DNA from: Vagococcus entomophilus
GTDB lineage: Bacteria; Bacillota; Bacilli; Lactobacillales; Vagococcaceae
Reading direction: 5' to 3'
Assembly (NCBI RefSeq): GCF_003987595.1
Contig: NZ_NGJZ01000002.1
Coordinates: 496,001 to 560,000 of the forward strand
Length of the DNA: 64,000 bases
The translations under genes and the position numbers were made by a program. Each line of letters begins with the position of its first letter. Position 1 is the stretch's first letter. This document shows positions 15,900 through 26,689 of the stretch, in pieces. The notes under the pieces are model-generated. The model was not told the DNA's origin, made no database searches, and saw only the letters and a list, made by a program, of their open reading frames with translations.

Positions 15900-17183
15900 A
15901 TGAAAGAAAGACAATGGCAAGAATACCTTGCTGACGTGCGCGACTTGTCACTCAGCTTAGGAGAACCACAGTGGATGCTCGAGCTAAGAGAAGCATCTCT
16001 AGAAAAGTTAGCCACACTTGAATTACCACACATCGAGCGGGTTAAAGTAGAGCGGATGCCTTTATTTAACGTAGGAGATTTCAAAGAAGGACAAGTTCCA
16101 GAAAGCGTCTATGCGTTTGACGAAGCAAAAGATAATCCGCTGATTGTACAGCACGGAAAAACGACGACCATCGAACAAATTTCAACAAAGTTGTTAGAAC
16201 AAGGTGTTATTTACACGGATATGCAAACAGCCTTACAAGAATACCCTGAGCTAGTGCAAGCAGCCTATATGAATCAGGCAGTTTTACCGGACGAAGACAA
16301 ATTGACAGCCTTTCATGCAGCCTTTATGAATAGCGGTGTTTTCTTGTATGTACCGAAAAATGTTGTCATTGAAGAACCAATTGAGGCACTATTATTTCAA
16401 GATTCATGCGCTACAACAGCTTTTGTGAAACATGTCTTGATTGTTGCAGAAGAAAATTGCGAATTCACTTACTTAGAACGTCTCAAAGCAGTTGGTGAAG
16501 GAAAACAAAAGATTAGTGGCAATGTCGTTGTAGAGGTGATTGCCAAACAAGGAGCAAAAATCAAATATGCTGCAATTGATCAATTGAGTGAAAATAGTAC
16601 CTCTTATGTGAACCGTCGTGGATATATTGGACGGGATGCTTCGATTGATTGGGCGATTGGGATTTTCAATGATGGAGATATTGTTGCGGACTTTGACTCG
16701 GACTTAGTTGGTGTAGGTGCGCATTCTGAGATTAAAGTGGTTGCGATTAGCTCCGGCAAACAAATCCAAGGAATTGATACGCGAGTAACGAATAAAGCAG
16801 CGAATTCCATCGGGCACATCTTGCAACATGGGGTAATTCGAGATAAAGCAACCTTGACGTTTAATGGGATTGGACACATCATCAAAGGAGCTAAAAATGC
16901 TGATGCACAACAAGAAAGTCGTGTCTTAATGCTTTCTGAAAAAGCACGAGGAGATGCTAATCCGATTCTTTTGATTGATGAAAACGAAGTGACCGCAGGA
17001 CACGCAGCCAGTGTTGGACGAGTTGATCCTGAAGAAATGTACTACTTGATGAGTCGTGGCTTAAGCAAGCACGAAGCAGAGCGCTTGGTTATTCGTGGCT
17101 TCTTGGGTTCGGTGATTACGGCGATTCCAATCAAAGCAGTTCAAAAAGAATTGGTGGATGTAATTGAAGGGAAGTTGGTTTAG
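15900..17183 (+). CDS. sufD: Fe-S cluster assembly protein SufD
   Basis: 427 aa, right-handed beta-helix partner of SufB in the SufBC2D complex. C-terminal SufBD core with HAASVGRVDPEEMYYLMSRG near residue 360, shared with SufB. The N-terminal helical part (PQWMLELREASLEKL) is typical. GGAGAGAC precedes the ATG, 16 nt after sufC. The stop abuts the sufS start, so translation is coupled. Confidence 0.95.
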   Translation: MKERQWQEYLADVRDLSLSLGEPQWMLELREASLEKLATLELPHIERVKVERMPLFNVGDFKEGQVPESVYAFDEAKDNPLIVQHGKTTTIEQISTKLLEQGVIYTDMQTALQEYPELVQAAYMNQAVLPDEDKLTAFHAAFMNSGVFLYVPKNVVIEEPIEALLFQDSCATTAFVKHVLIVAEENCEFTYLERLKAVGEGKQKISGNVVVEVIAKQGAKIKYAAIDQLSENSTSYVNRRGYIGRDASIDWAIGIFNDGDIVADFDSDLVGVGAHSEIKVVAISSGKQIQGIDTRVTNKAANSIGHILQHGVIRDKATLTFNGIGHIIKGAKNADAQQESRVLMLSEKARGDANPILLIDENEVTAGHAASVGRVDPEEMYYLMSRGLSKHEAERLVIRGFLGSVITAIPIKAVQKELVDVIEGKLV

Positions 17184-18901
<1,718 letters not shown>

Positions 18902-18909
<8 letters not shown>

Positions 18910-20296
18910 AGTACCTCAACTTGAAGAATATAAATTTGGCTTTCACGATGATGTGCAGCCACTATTTTCAACTGGAAAAGGCTTGACAGAAGAAATCGTC
19001 AGAGAAATTTCAGCGGTCAAAAAAGAACCAGAATGGATGCTTGACTTTCGTTTGAAGTCGCTAGCCCAATTTAACAAAATGCCCATGCAAGAGTGGGGAC
19101 CAGACCTTTCAGACATTGATTTTGAAAAAATCAAATACTATCAAAAGGCTAGTGACAAACCTGCCCGTGATTGGGAAGATGTACCCGATAAAATCAAAGA
19201 CACTTTTGAAAAAATTGGGATTCCAGAAGCAGAACGCGCTTATTTAGCTGGTGCCTCTGCTCAGTACGAATCAGAGGTTGTCTATCACAATATGAAAGAA
19301 GAATTTGAAAAGTTGGGAATTATCTTTACAGATACCGACTCAGCCCTCCAAGAATATCCAGACCTTTTCAAAGAATATTTCGCCAAACTAGTCCCACCAA
19401 CAGACAACAAATTAGCCGCACTAAACTCAGCTGTGTGGTCAGGTGGAACGTTTATCTATGTCCCAAAAGGGGTCAAATGTGATGTGCCATTACAAACATA
19501 CTTCCGGATTAATGCGGAAAATACTGGACAATTTGAACGGACTCTTATTATCGTAGATGAAGGTGCAAGTGTCCATTATGTCGAAGGCTGTACCGCACCG
19601 ACTTATTCCAGTAACAGCTTGCATGCGGCAATCGTAGAAATTTATACCAGAAAAGATGCATACTGCCGTTACACAACTATCCAAAACTGGTCAGACAATG
19701 TTTACAATTTGGTAACCAAACGAGCAAAAGCTTACGAAGGCGCAACCGTTGAATGGATAGATGGCAATTTGGGTGCCAAAACGACAATGAAATACCCAAG
19801 TGTATACTTAGATGGACGTGGTGCCCGCGGAACGATGCTCTCTATTGCCTTTGCCGGAGCCAACCAAATCCAAGATACCGGTGCCAAAATGATTCACAAC
19901 GCCCCACAAACTTCAAGCTCTATTGTCTCAAAATCAATTGCCAAGGATGGCGGCGAAGTAAACTACCGAGGACAAGTCACTTTTGGACCAAAAAGTAAAG
20001 GCTCCATGTCCCACATCGAATGCGATACCATTATTATGGATGATCAGTCAAAATCTGATACCATTCCATTTAATGAAATCCACAACGGCGAAGTCGCACT
20101 CGAACACGAAGCCAAAGTCTCTAAAATCTCCGAAGAACAACTCTACTACCTCATGAGCCGTGGCCTCACAGAATCAGAAGCCACCGAAATGATCGTCATG
20201 GGATTTGTCGAACCCTTCACCAAAGAGCTCCCTATGGAATATGCAGTCGAGCTGAACCGCTTGATTAGCTATGAGATGGAAGGAAGCGTTGGCTAA
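18902..20296 (+). CDS. sufB: Fe-S cluster scaffold SufB
   Basis: 464 aa, the scaffold subunit on which the cluster forms. [20 protein letters not shown] near residue 185, VEGCTAP near 228, [19 protein letters not shown] near 360 with the conserved Cys, and [22 protein letters not shown] 18902 overlaps the sufU end and has AAGGAAGGTG upstream. Last gene of the operon; its terminator holds the attachment core of the island that follows. Confidence 0.96.
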
Positions 20297-20309
20297 TTCC
20301 TAGATATTA

Positions 20310-20347
20310 GCTAGAAACCTTGTTAAATAAGGGTTCTAGCTTTTTTA
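20310..20347 (+). terminator. Terminator of the suf operon
   Basis: Stem GCTAGAA-CC / GGTTCTAGC with one bulged A, followed by T6. The loop contains the 11-base sequence repeated at the far end of the mobile element. Confidence 0.85.
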
Positions 20348-20390
20348 TTTTGCTTGAAAAATGAGTTTGTAGCCAAACTTGTAGCCAAAA
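20318..20390. other. Candidate attL: core and arm repeats of the island
   Basis: CCTTGTTAAAT (20318-20328) recurs at 34149-34159 and is proposed as the crossover core. Just inside are two direct copies of TTGTAGCCAAA (20367-20377 and 20379-20389). The 12-base form TTGTAGCCAAAA (20379-20390) recurs at 34072-34083. Arm repeats beside the integrase gene and a core in a terminator loop are typical of tyrosine recombinase targets. The core is short, so the exact boundary is tentative. Confidence 0.55.
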
Positions 20391-20391
20391 A

Positions 20392-21567
20392 TTAAAAGTT
20401 AACGTATTGAGCGAACTTCTGGCCAGTTTCTTCTTTGGCTTTTTCTGTGACATGAGCATAAATATTCATAGTCGTTTTAATATCTTTATGGCCAAGTCTT
20501 TCTTGCACCTGGTTAATATTGGCACCTGATTCAAATAAAAGGCTGCAATGAGTGTGACGGAAACCGTGAGGAGTTATCCTTCTAATTTTTTCACTATCAG
20601 GATCTAACTTTAAACGCTTTTGGTCTTCTTTTTTGTATATCCAGTCTAACCAATCATTGACCACTTGAGGATAATAAAGCTCATTATTAATATTGGTAAA
20701 GACAAATTGTTTTTCACTTCCAGTATTGAAACCTAACTTAAAATAGTCCTCACGTTGCTTCATACGCCAGCTACTAAGAATCTTGATAGTTATATCATCT
20801 AAGCTGATTGAACGTAAAGAGTTCTTTGTTTTGGGCGATTGAAGCACGACATCACCATGTTCATCCATAGCTATTGTTTTACCTATGCTAATAGTTTTGT
20901 TAAACAAATCAATGTCACTCCATTGAGTAGCTAGAAGCTCGCTTTTTCTCATTCCGGTAAAGGCAAGAACTCTAAAATAGGCATAGTGTTTATAGTTGTT
21001 ATTCGCTTTGACTATCTCCATAAATTCTTGAAGTTCCTCTTTAGAATAAAAGTTTATTTTAGTTTCTTCCTCTTTTTTTCTAGGTAAGATAGTCTTTTTC
21101 ATTGGGTTAGAGTCCATTATCTCCATAGAAATACCATACTTCATAATTTGAGCAGTAACTTTTCTTAAAAAAGCATACTGCTTATATTTGTCGTGCCATT
21201 CATTAACAATCTTTTGACAATATGCCACAGTGATTTTATTAAGCTTTAACTTGCCGAATGCTGGCAATATCTGATTTCTTGCATAGCGTACAGAAATAGC
21301 GATTGTAGAAGGTTTAACACTCTTTCTTTGTTGTTCCAACCACATTTCATAAAGTTCTTTAAACGTGATATTTTGGGTTAATGCTTGACCTTTCTTATCA
21401 AAATCATTTTGTAACCTAGTTAATTCTTGTTGAGCTTCTTTTTTGGTGTTAAAACCTCTACGATTTACTTTAATAGATTTTCCAGTTACTGGATCACTAC
21501 CAAGATAAGCACGTAGCAACCAAGCCTTTTCACCGTTCTTTTTTGAGTATTGTTTATATTCTGCCAT
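20392..21567 (-). CDS. int: Tyrosine recombinase (integrase) of the island
   Basis: 391 aa: an N-terminal arm-binding domain (about 1-60, EYKQYSKKNGEKAWLLRAYL), a SAM-like core-binding domain (about 65-160), and a catalytic domain with Arg in AFTGMRKSELLATQW, HGFRHTHCSLLF (HxxR) near 334, and Tyr in MNIYAHVTEKAKEETG near 370. Same group as Tn916 and lactic-acid-bacterial phage integrases. It ends about 75 bp from the att core, as integrases usually do. Confidence 0.93.
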   Translation of the reverse strand: MAEYKQYSKKNGEKAWLLRAYLGSDPVTGKSIKVNRRGFNTKKEAQQELTRLQNDFDKKGQALTQNITFKELYEMWLEQQRKSVKPSTIAISVRYARNQILPAFGKLKLNKITVAYCQKIVNEWHDKYKQYAFLRKVTAQIMKYGISMEIMDSNPMKKTILPRKKEEETKINFYSKEELQEFMEIVKANNNYKHYAYFRVLAFTGMRKSELLATQWSDIDLFNKTISIGKTIAMDEHGDVVLQSPKTKNSLRSISLDDITIKILSSWRMKQREDYFKLGFNTGSEKQFVFTNINNELYYPQVVNDWLDWIYKKEDQKRLKLDPDSEKIRRITPHGFRHTHCSLLFESGANINQVQERLGHKDIKTTMNIYAHVTEKAKEETGQKFAQYVNF

Positions 21568-21590
21568 GTTTTTTCTCTCCCTTTCATCTC

Positions 21591-21609
21591 ACGAGGGCAC
21601 GCTAGGTTA
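21591..21609. repeat. 19-bp repeat, copy 1
   Basis: ACGAGGGCACGCTAGGTTA, upstream of the integrase start. An identical copy lies at 23561-23579. CACGAGGGCA alone recurs in inverted orientation at about 34037-34046, near the right end. Likely a binding site of the excisionase, integrase or a regulator. Confidence 0.8.
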
Positions 21610-21626
21610 ATAGGAGAGAAAGTATT

Positions 21627-22202
21627 TTAATCAAGCTTTTTTGAAAAAAGATTTACTTTAACGCTATTTTCAGTGTATCTGAATTCGCTTATCGCTTTTT
21701 CAGCTTCTTTTGTAAAATCCTCTTGAATCGCAGTTATTAAGGTAGGAGATAGACCATGTAACTCTTTATTTAAATTAGTAATTACTTTTTCAGAAATAGG
21801 CTCGATTAGTGCGTCTCCAAAATTCTCTCCATTCTGACTAATTGGTCCGATATCTGTAATGAATCCAGTAAATTCAAAAGTTTTTTTATTGTTATTTGAA
21901 TCAAAAATATTTAGGAAGGCATCAATTCTGAATTCATAAGGTTCGCCAATACTAGGATCTGAAACTACATTTTCATCAATAGAAATATAATATTCAAAAT
22001 CTAATGGGGAATAATCAAAAAACTCTGAAGGGGTTATATTTAGATATTTACATAACACATTAATTGTTTCCAATTGAATCATTTTACCATCATTTTGAGC
22101 GGTGCTAGTGATGGTATTTCTAGATAAATTTGTATCATTTGCAACTTGAGTTATTTTTAGCTTTCTTTCAGCTAAAAGAACAGACAATCTATTTCTTATC
22201 AT
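21627..22202 (-). CDS. CI-like Xre repressor of the island
   Basis: 191 aa with an N-terminal HTH: SVLLAERKLKITQVANDTN then LSRNTITSTAQNDGKM. The C-terminal 120 residues are an unrecognised oligomerisation or sensing domain. Divergent from a Cro-like gene, so this is the lysogeny switch. In satellite islands this position is held by the master repressor (Stl), relieved by a helper-phage protein; I infer the same here. Confidence 0.8.
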   Translation of the reverse strand: MIRNRLSVLLAERKLKITQVANDTNLSRNTITSTAQNDGKMIQLETINVLCKYLNITPSEFFDYSPLDFEYYISIDENVVSDPSIGEPYEFRIDAFLNIFDSNNNKKTFEFTGFITDIGPISQNGENFGDALIEPISEKVITNLNKELHGLSPTLITAIQEDFTKEAEKAISEFRYTENSVKVNLFSKKLD

Positions 22203-22238
22203 TTTATACTTCTCCTTTTTTAATAGTTACTTATACTT

Positions 22239-22355
22239 ATATCATCAATGATATTCTAAAAATGCAAAAAAATCAATTTAAATACAAAAATGATAATTTA
22301 AGTTGACAAAAACGCATATATATAGTTTAATAGTTTTTGACAATAAAAGTTGTCA
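22239..22355. promoter_or_regulatory. Divergent promoter-operator region of the switch
   Basis: TTGACA (22303-22308) - 17 nt - TTTAAT (22326-22331) would drive the rightward genes. Two inverted repeats flank it: ATATCAT-CA-ATGATAT (22239-22254) and TGACAA-N6-TTGTCA (22338-22355). They are probable operators for the CI- and Cro-like proteins. Confidence 0.55.
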
Positions 22356-22414
22356 TTTTTATGTATTTTTAATTTAATAGATATGTTAATTTGTCTTTTG
22401 GAAGGAGGGTATAG

Positions 22415-22624
22415 ATGGGGAATAATTTTTCGAAAATATTAGGATCGAAAATGCTTAGAGTATCAGATGTTAATAAAGCTACTGGAATTAGTAGAACTGT
22501 GTTATCAGAATTATATTATCAAAGAACTACTAATATTCAGTTAGAAACATTAACCAAAATTTGTGATTATTTAGAAATTTCGTTGAGTGAATTGATTGAG
22601 TATGAGCCTATCAATTTGAATTAA
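22415..22624 (+). CDS. Cro-like Xre regulator
   Basis: 69 aa, one HTH domain: LRVSDVNKATGISRTVLSEL, then YYQRTTNIQLETLTKICDYL, ISLSELIEY. A strong AAGGAGGG precedes the ATG. First gene of the rightward transcript, opposite the CI-like repressor. Confidence 0.85.
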   Translation: MGNNFSKILGSKMLRVSDVNKATGISRTVLSELYYQRTTNIQLETLTKICDYLEISLSELIEYEPINLN

Positions 22625-22642
22625 GAAAAAGAGGTGAAAAAG

Positions 22643-23266
22643 ATGGAAATAGTATTCACAGAAAATAATTTATTAGGAGATGAACCATTTACGACTGATG
22701 AAGTCATTGCAGAATATGCGGAAGTAAAAAGAACCAGTGTTACAAGATTAATTAGAAAATATTTAGATGATTTAAAAGGAGTAGGAAAGCTCGGATTTCA
22801 AATCCGACCTTCTGATAGTGGGCAAAAAATAAAAATTTATCATCTTAATGAGCAGCAAGCGACTTTAATTATTACTTATTTGGATAATACCGAACCAGTA
22901 AGACGATTTAAGAAAATGCTAGTAGAACAATTTTTTATCATGAAACAAGAATTGATGAAGAGACAAATTATTAGAGAGATGGAAAAGCCAGTTAGAAAGG
23001 GACTCACAGATACCATTAAAGAATATATGCCAGATGATAAATGGGCTTATGGTAATATCACGAGACTTTTATGCAAGACGGTAACCAATCACAATCCTAA
23101 GCAGTTAAAAGAGCTTAGAAATGCTAAGAATAGCCATTCACTTATGGATGTCTTGACTAGTGAGGAGTTTGAAAGTTACCAGTCATTGGAACAAAAGGTT
23201 GTTACATTAATTGAGTTGGGGATGGATTATTATAAAATTAAGGAAGTCATTAGTAGAAAGGAGTGA
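22643..23266 (+). CDS. Rha-type phage regulatory protein
   Basis: 207 aa. N-terminal about 100 residues look like the Rha/antirepressor DNA-binding domain: FTTDEVIAEYAEVKRTSVTR then GFQIRPSDSGQKIKIYHLNE, and QQATLIITYLDNTEPVRRFK. The C-terminal part (about 120-205) is a separate helical domain. AGAGGTG precedes ATG 22643. In temperate phages Rha proteins modulate early or antirepressor functions. In a satellite it may control replication or packaging; inference. Confidence 0.7.
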   Translation: MEIVFTENNLLGDEPFTTDEVIAEYAEVKRTSVTRLIRKYLDDLKGVGKLGFQIRPSDSGQKIKIYHLNEQQATLIITYLDNTEPVRRFKKMLVEQFFIMKQELMKRQIIREMEKPVRKGLTDTIKEYMPDDKWAYGNITRLLCKTVTNHNPKQLKELRNAKNSHSLMDVLTSEEFESYQSLEQKVVTLIELGMDYYKIKEVISRKE

Positions 23267-23273
23267 GTAATTA

Positions 23274-23555
23274 ATGGAAGTGTCATCTATAGCAGTCAGA
23301 TTAGATCCAGAAATGGATAAAACATTAAGGGAATATATTTGTACTGTTACGAGGGAATCAATCGACCTGGTAAGAAAAGAAGCATCTCTAAGTAAAGAAT
23401 GGCTTCGCAAGGGTGAGGCAAGTAAATTTATCGGCATATCTCCTAAGATACTAAACGATTGGATAGATAAAGGGCTAAAGACTTCCGTAGTTGAAGGAGT
23501 CACACTTATATCCAAGAATAGTATTACGGAATTTTTAATTGAACATGAAATATAA
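23274..23555 (+). CDS. Excisionase-like HTH protein
   Basis: 93 aa. The second half (SKEWLRKGEASKFIGISPKI, LNDWIDKGLKTSVVEGV) is a winged-HTH of the excisionase/MerR type. GAAAGGAGTG precedes the ATG. Excisionase is likely by size and place, though the protein could instead be a plain regulator. The 19-bp repeat lies 5 nt after its stop. Confidence 0.6.
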   Translation: MEVSSIAVRLDPEMDKTLREYICTVTRESIDLVRKEASLSKEWLRKGEASKFIGISPKILNDWIDKGLKTSVVEGVTLISKNSITEFLIEHEI

Positions 23556-23560
23556 ACCAA

Positions 23561-23579
23561 ACGAGGGCACGCTAGGTTA
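23561..23579. repeat. 19-bp repeat, copy 2
   Basis: Exact copy of the 21591-21609 repeat in the same orientation, ending next to the ribosome-binding site of the following small gene (AAGGAG, 23583-23588). Confidence 0.8.
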
Positions 23580-23599
23580 GTAGAAGGAGATTGAAAGAG

Positions 23600-23791
23600 A
23601 TGTACCAATTGAGACGATTAACATTATTATTTGTGGTGTTAGTTATAGGTATGTTATTGATTATAATAAATGAAGCATTAATTTTTATTGTAGGTGTACC
23701 TAGTTTAATGTTGTTATTTATGAAGTGGGATGAGGTTAGCTACATGAAGAATACAAAAAGCACCGCTAAGAATTGGCGTTCTAAACGGTGA
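23600..23791 (+). CDS. Small two-helix membrane protein
   Basis: 63 aa: two adjacent hydrophobic segments (LTLLFVVLVIGMLLIIINEA and FIVGVPSLMLLFM) and a basic tail (NTKSTAKNWRSKR). AAGGAG lies 11 nt before ATG 23600. Function unknown. Confidence 0.55.
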   Translation: MYQLRRLTLLFVVLVIGMLLIIINEALIFIVGVPSLMLLFMKWDEVSYMKNTKSTAKNWRSKR

Positions 23792-23828
23792 GGGATAAAG
23801 ATAATTTTCGATGACTATCTTTATCCCT
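23791..23828. other. Thirteen-base-pair hairpin without T-run
   Basis: AGGGATAAAGATA / TATCTTTATCCCT, perfect stem with a 12-nt loop. It separates the membrane protein gene from the next genes. Lacking a T-run, it may be an RNA-stabilising or processing structure rather than a terminator. Confidence 0.6.
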
Positions 23829-23842
23829 AGTATATCAAAAAT

Positions 23843-24172
23843 ATGATGAAATGGGGAAATAATTTGAACGTAGAAGAAATAAAAGAATTATCTAAAAAAG
23901 TGAATCAAGTTACTCGTAATATGGAAATTATGGTCAGTTACATGGATCTTTTAAGTATGCTTGTATCTAATAAACAAGAAAATATTCAAGATAAAGGTAT
24001 GGTATTGTATTTAGCTTTAAAAAAAGATGGAATGCTACAACTTTTACAAAATCAGTTAGAAAGCATGATTGACACCTCAAATGAAGCAGATAATTTTATC
24101 TATAAGGTTGCTGAAAAATTAGAAACTAAAAAAATTGTCGCTAATCATGGAGGGAAATTAAATGGAAAATAA
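23843..24172 (+). CDS. Hypothetical helical protein of the island
   Basis: 109 aa, predicted mostly helical (NVEEIKELSKKVNQVTRNME, LLQNQLESMIDTSNEADNF), no domain recognised. The upstream ATGs lack a good site; a TTG at 23864 behind TGGGGAAATAA may be the true start. Its end overlaps the next gene by 11 nt. Confidence 0.55.
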   Translation: MMKWGNNLNVEEIKELSKKVNQVTRNMEIMVSYMDLLSMLVSNKQENIQDKGMVLYLALKKDGMLQLLQNQLESMIDTSNEADNFIYKVAEKLETKKIVANHGGKLNGK

Positions 24173-24386
24173 AAACATAGATTTAGGTGATTTAGTAGCG
24201 GATGCAACATATTTAGAATGTGCAATAGATGGATTAAATTCTTTTGTCTATCATAATTTTGTTGCAGAAGATATGAAAGATATAAAAGTTGAAAGTATAA
24301 GCGCTCTAAGCGGTTTACTTGTGTCTATTCAATTATTAGTAAAAAAACACGTCAAAGAGTTAGCAGAATATGAAGTAAATCTTTAA
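24162..24386 (+). CDS. Small hypothetical protein of the island
   Basis: 74 aa, acidic and helical, no recognised domain. GGAGGG lies 7-8 nt before the ATG, within the previous gene. Lies just before the replication ATPase gene and is probably co-transcribed with it. Confidence 0.6.
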   Translation: MENKNIDLGDLVADATYLECAIDGLNSFVYHNFVAEDMKDIKVESISALSGLLVSIQLLVKKHVKELAEYEVNL

Positions 24387-24413
24387 TAAATTTATGGTAG
24401 GTGAAAAATTATA

Positions 24414-25496
24414 ATGGAAAATATAGAAGTGCAAAAATTAACAGGAATACAGAATTTGTACAGATATCCAGGTGTCGAAGTAATTGACAATTTTCTTAAT
24501 GTAGGTGAAAAATTAATGATTACAGGAACAAGATTATCATGTAAAACTTCCGCAGCACTTCAGTTAGCTGTAGCGGTTGCAGAAGGATGGGATTGGTTAA
24601 ATTTTGATGTTGTCAAGGGAAAGGTTTTATATGTCAACTTAGGAATGAATGATATAGCCTGTATGTACCGAGTTAATGAAATTTATAAATCCTATGGTTT
24701 AGATAAAAGTGAGAGTCTTGAAAATATTCACTTCTTAAATTTGAGAGGGAAAGGGATATTTGATGCTAAGTCTTTAGTGGATTTTTTAATAAGATACACA
24801 CAAGACAATAACTATAAGATGATTATTATTGACTCATTAGATGATGTAATAAATATTAATAGAAATCAAACGGTACTTTCTTTTAATAGTCCTTATGATC
24901 AATTGGCCATGCTTAACCAAGAATTAAACAGACTAACAGAAATGGCTAACACGTCAATTGCTTATACTCACACAAGACAAGTAACTTTTGATAAAACGGT
25001 GCCTAATAGTTTATATGATGCAGTAGTAAATTTTAATTTTATTAACAAAGCCATTGAAGAAAATAAAATAATTACGAATTGGGAAGCTTCCTTTATGACT
25101 AGAAATTATCCATTGCTTCACCAAAGCAAATTTTTTAGATTTGAGTATCCTAATTTAGAAATTGATAATTCAATTGGTGAACGATTAAAAAAAGTTAATG
25201 AGTATAAGAAAAAAGAAAGTTATAAAAAAGTCTCTTCTGGAATTAAGAAGGCTAACCAGTCCCGAAGTAATAAAAGTCAATTGGAATTGGAAACAGCGTT
25301 TAACGCTTTAAGTGAAGATGGCCAATCAGTAGAAGTAATGGAGATAGCCAATCACTTAAATATAAAAAGGCAGTCAGTTTATAGGAAAGTAAAAAAACAT
25401 AATAATTTCTATATCAGTGATGGAGATGTAAAGAAAGTTATAGAAGAAGTGTCACCACCTAAACAAGATAGTGACAAGAATTTAGGAACATTTTAA
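24414..25496 (+). CDS. RepA/RecA-like AAA ATPase (replication)
   Basis: 360 aa. RecA-type ATPase core with a degenerate Walker A (MITGTRLSCKTSAALQLA, residues 38-56; Cys replaces the usual Gly before Lys) and Walker B MIIIDSLDD near 142. This matches the AAA_25/RepA-like helicases found in phage and satellite replication modules. The C-terminal part (about 290-345: MEIANHLNIKRQSVYRKVKK) is an HTH. Probably loads or acts as helicase at the island origin, for which a hairpin candidate lies just downstream. The altered P-loop makes activity uncertain. Confidence 0.7.
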   Translation: MENIEVQKLTGIQNLYRYPGVEVIDNFLNVGEKLMITGTRLSCKTSAALQLAVAVAEGWDWLNFDVVKGKVLYVNLGMNDIACMYRVNEIYKSYGLDKSESLENIHFLNLRGKGIFDAKSLVDFLIRYTQDNNYKMIIIDSLDDVININRNQTVLSFNSPYDQLAMLNQELNRLTEMANTSIAYTHTRQVTFDKTVPNSLYDAVVNFNFINKAIEENKIITNWEASFMTRNYPLLHQSKFFRFEYPNLEIDNSIGERLKKVNEYKKKESYKKVSSGIKKANQSRSNKSQLELETAFNALSEDGQSVEVMEIANHLNIKRQSVYRKVKKHNNFYISDGDVKKVIEEVSPPKQDSDKNLGTF

Positions 25497-25561
25497 TACG
25501 TAACATTCTTTAACCAACTTTTAGCTTGTTATGTATGTTAAACCCTTTAATACCAAGGGCT

Positions 25562-25627
25562 GTCTCCTCTCTATTGGATATCTCCCTGGTTAGGGGATAG
25601 ATATACCAATAGAGAGAGGAATGAGAC
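25562..25627. other. Large imperfect hairpin, candidate replication origin
   Basis: Arms GTCTC / GAGAC, CTCTCTATTGG / CCAATAGAGAG and an inner ATATCTCCC / GGGGATAGATAT make a nearly continuous stem of about 25 bp around TGGTTA. It lies in the gap after the ATPase gene and has no T-run. Position after the replication gene suggests an origin or a strong RNA structure. Confidence 0.45.
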
Positions 25628-25692
25628 AAATAAAAAAGGTGAAAAATAGGTATATACCATTTATAAAATAACAAGATATGGAGATATTAAAA

Positions 25693-25887
25693 ATGAGAGC
25701 AGCTGAAAATAGACAACGAGTAAAAATGTTTTTTGCCAGACCTTTTCAAATAGAAAATATTGAAAATAAAATTAATGACTTTCTAAAAGAAATCCAAAAA
25801 AATAATGAAGTTGTTAGTGTGAAACAGTCAGTTGGATTAAATGGTAATTACTTATTAATGACTGTAGTGTATGAAGAAGCAATTTAA
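25693..25887 (+). CDS. Small hypothetical protein of the island
   Basis: 64 aa from ATG 25693, which has GGAG 9 nt upstream; an earlier ATG at 25678 has no site. Alternating pattern (KINDFLKEIQKNNEVVSVKQ, NGNYLLMTVVYEE) suggests a small alpha/beta fold, as in sporulation Cse60-like peptides. Function unknown. Confidence 0.55.
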   Translation: MRAAENRQRVKMFFARPFQIENIENKINDFLKEIQKNNEVVSVKQSVGLNGNYLLMTVVYEEAI

Positions 25888-25904
25888 AGAAAGTAGGAAA
25901 ATAA

Positions 25905-26039
25905 ATGGATAAAATTTACATCGATTCAAAAGAAAAAATTACAGTTTTAGAATTGCCACAGCATGGTGAAATTAAACTTATTATTCAAGATGGAAAAGTA
26001 ATTAGAAAAGTAGTGATTTCATCTGAAAAAATGAAGTGA
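25905..26039 (+). CDS. Very small hypothetical protein (44 aa)
   Basis: Reads MDKIYIDSKEKITVLELPQH and then GEIKLIIQDGKVIRKVVISS, a likely all-beta mini-protein. AGTAGGAAAATAA precedes the ATG. It sits snugly 17 nt after the previous gene. Similar small XtrA-like proteins occur in phage early regions of low-GC bacteria; identity not certain. Confidence 0.55.
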   Translation: MDKIYIDSKEKITVLELPQHGEIKLIIQDGKVIRKVVISSEKMK

Positions 26040-26132
26040 AGAATATATCTAAATGCTTGGAAATGTAGTTTAAAATGTCATAAAATGTTATAATAAGTGT
26101 ATCAAATTGTAATTAGTCTGACTGGAAAACCA

Positions 26133-26186
26133 GAGGACACAAGTTAATTATTCTTAGTTGGATAATGACTTGTGTCCTCTTTTTTA
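26133..26186 (+). terminator. Terminator between early and late island genes
   Basis: GAGGACACAAGT (26133-26144) pairs perfectly with ACTTGTGTCCTC (26168-26179), followed by T6. Divides the replication block from the ArpU-like regulator. Confidence 0.85.
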
Positions 26187-26211
26187 TTTAAAAAAAGAGC
26201 GGAGGAAGAAA

Positions 26212-26619
26212 ATGGAGTATAGATGGGTGAAAGATTATAAAGATCTTAAAAAGCAAATTAATTATCTTAATTGGAATTTAAATAGATCTACACTCGAATT
26301 GAAACGTGGAGAAGTTGGAGAAATAAGAAGTGTTAATTTTGAAAATAAAAATAGGCTAGAAGAATTGCAACAAGATATTGCCAAAATTACTTCTGAAATT
26401 AAAAGATTGAAACGAGATAAGCAAGAGATGGTTCGATTAATTGATACTTTTGAAGGAGTTGATAATAAAATTATTAAACTCAAGTACATTGATGGTATGA
26501 CATTAGAAGATGTTGCACAAGAAATAGGGTACAGTATTTCTTATGTTAGAAAAAGAAATACTGAAATTAATAAGATAATTAAATTTTTTGATAAAAAAGA
26601 AATGTCCAAGAATAGTTAA
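26212..26619 (+). CDS. ArpU/sigma-like late transcription regulator
   Basis: 135 aa: an N-terminal coiled coil (NRLEELQQDIAKITSEIKRL) and a C-terminal sigma-70 region 4-like HTH (GMTLEDVAQEIGYSISYVRK). ATG 26212 has GGAGGAAG upstream; a longer in-frame start lies in the terminator. Such proteins (ArpU, RinA and DUF1492-like) switch on late or packaging genes in Gram-positive phages. Confidence 0.7.
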   Translation: MEYRWVKDYKDLKKQINYLNWNLNRSTLELKRGEVGEIRSVNFENKNRLEELQQDIAKITSEIKRLKRDKQEMVRLIDTFEGVDNKIIKLKYIDGMTLEDVAQEIGYSISYVRKRNTEINKIIKFFDKKEMSKNS

Positions 26620-26689
26620 AATATTAATAGGAAAAGCTTAGATTTTTCAAAGGATTACTTTATAAAAAAATCGAAAGTAGGTGAAAGCG

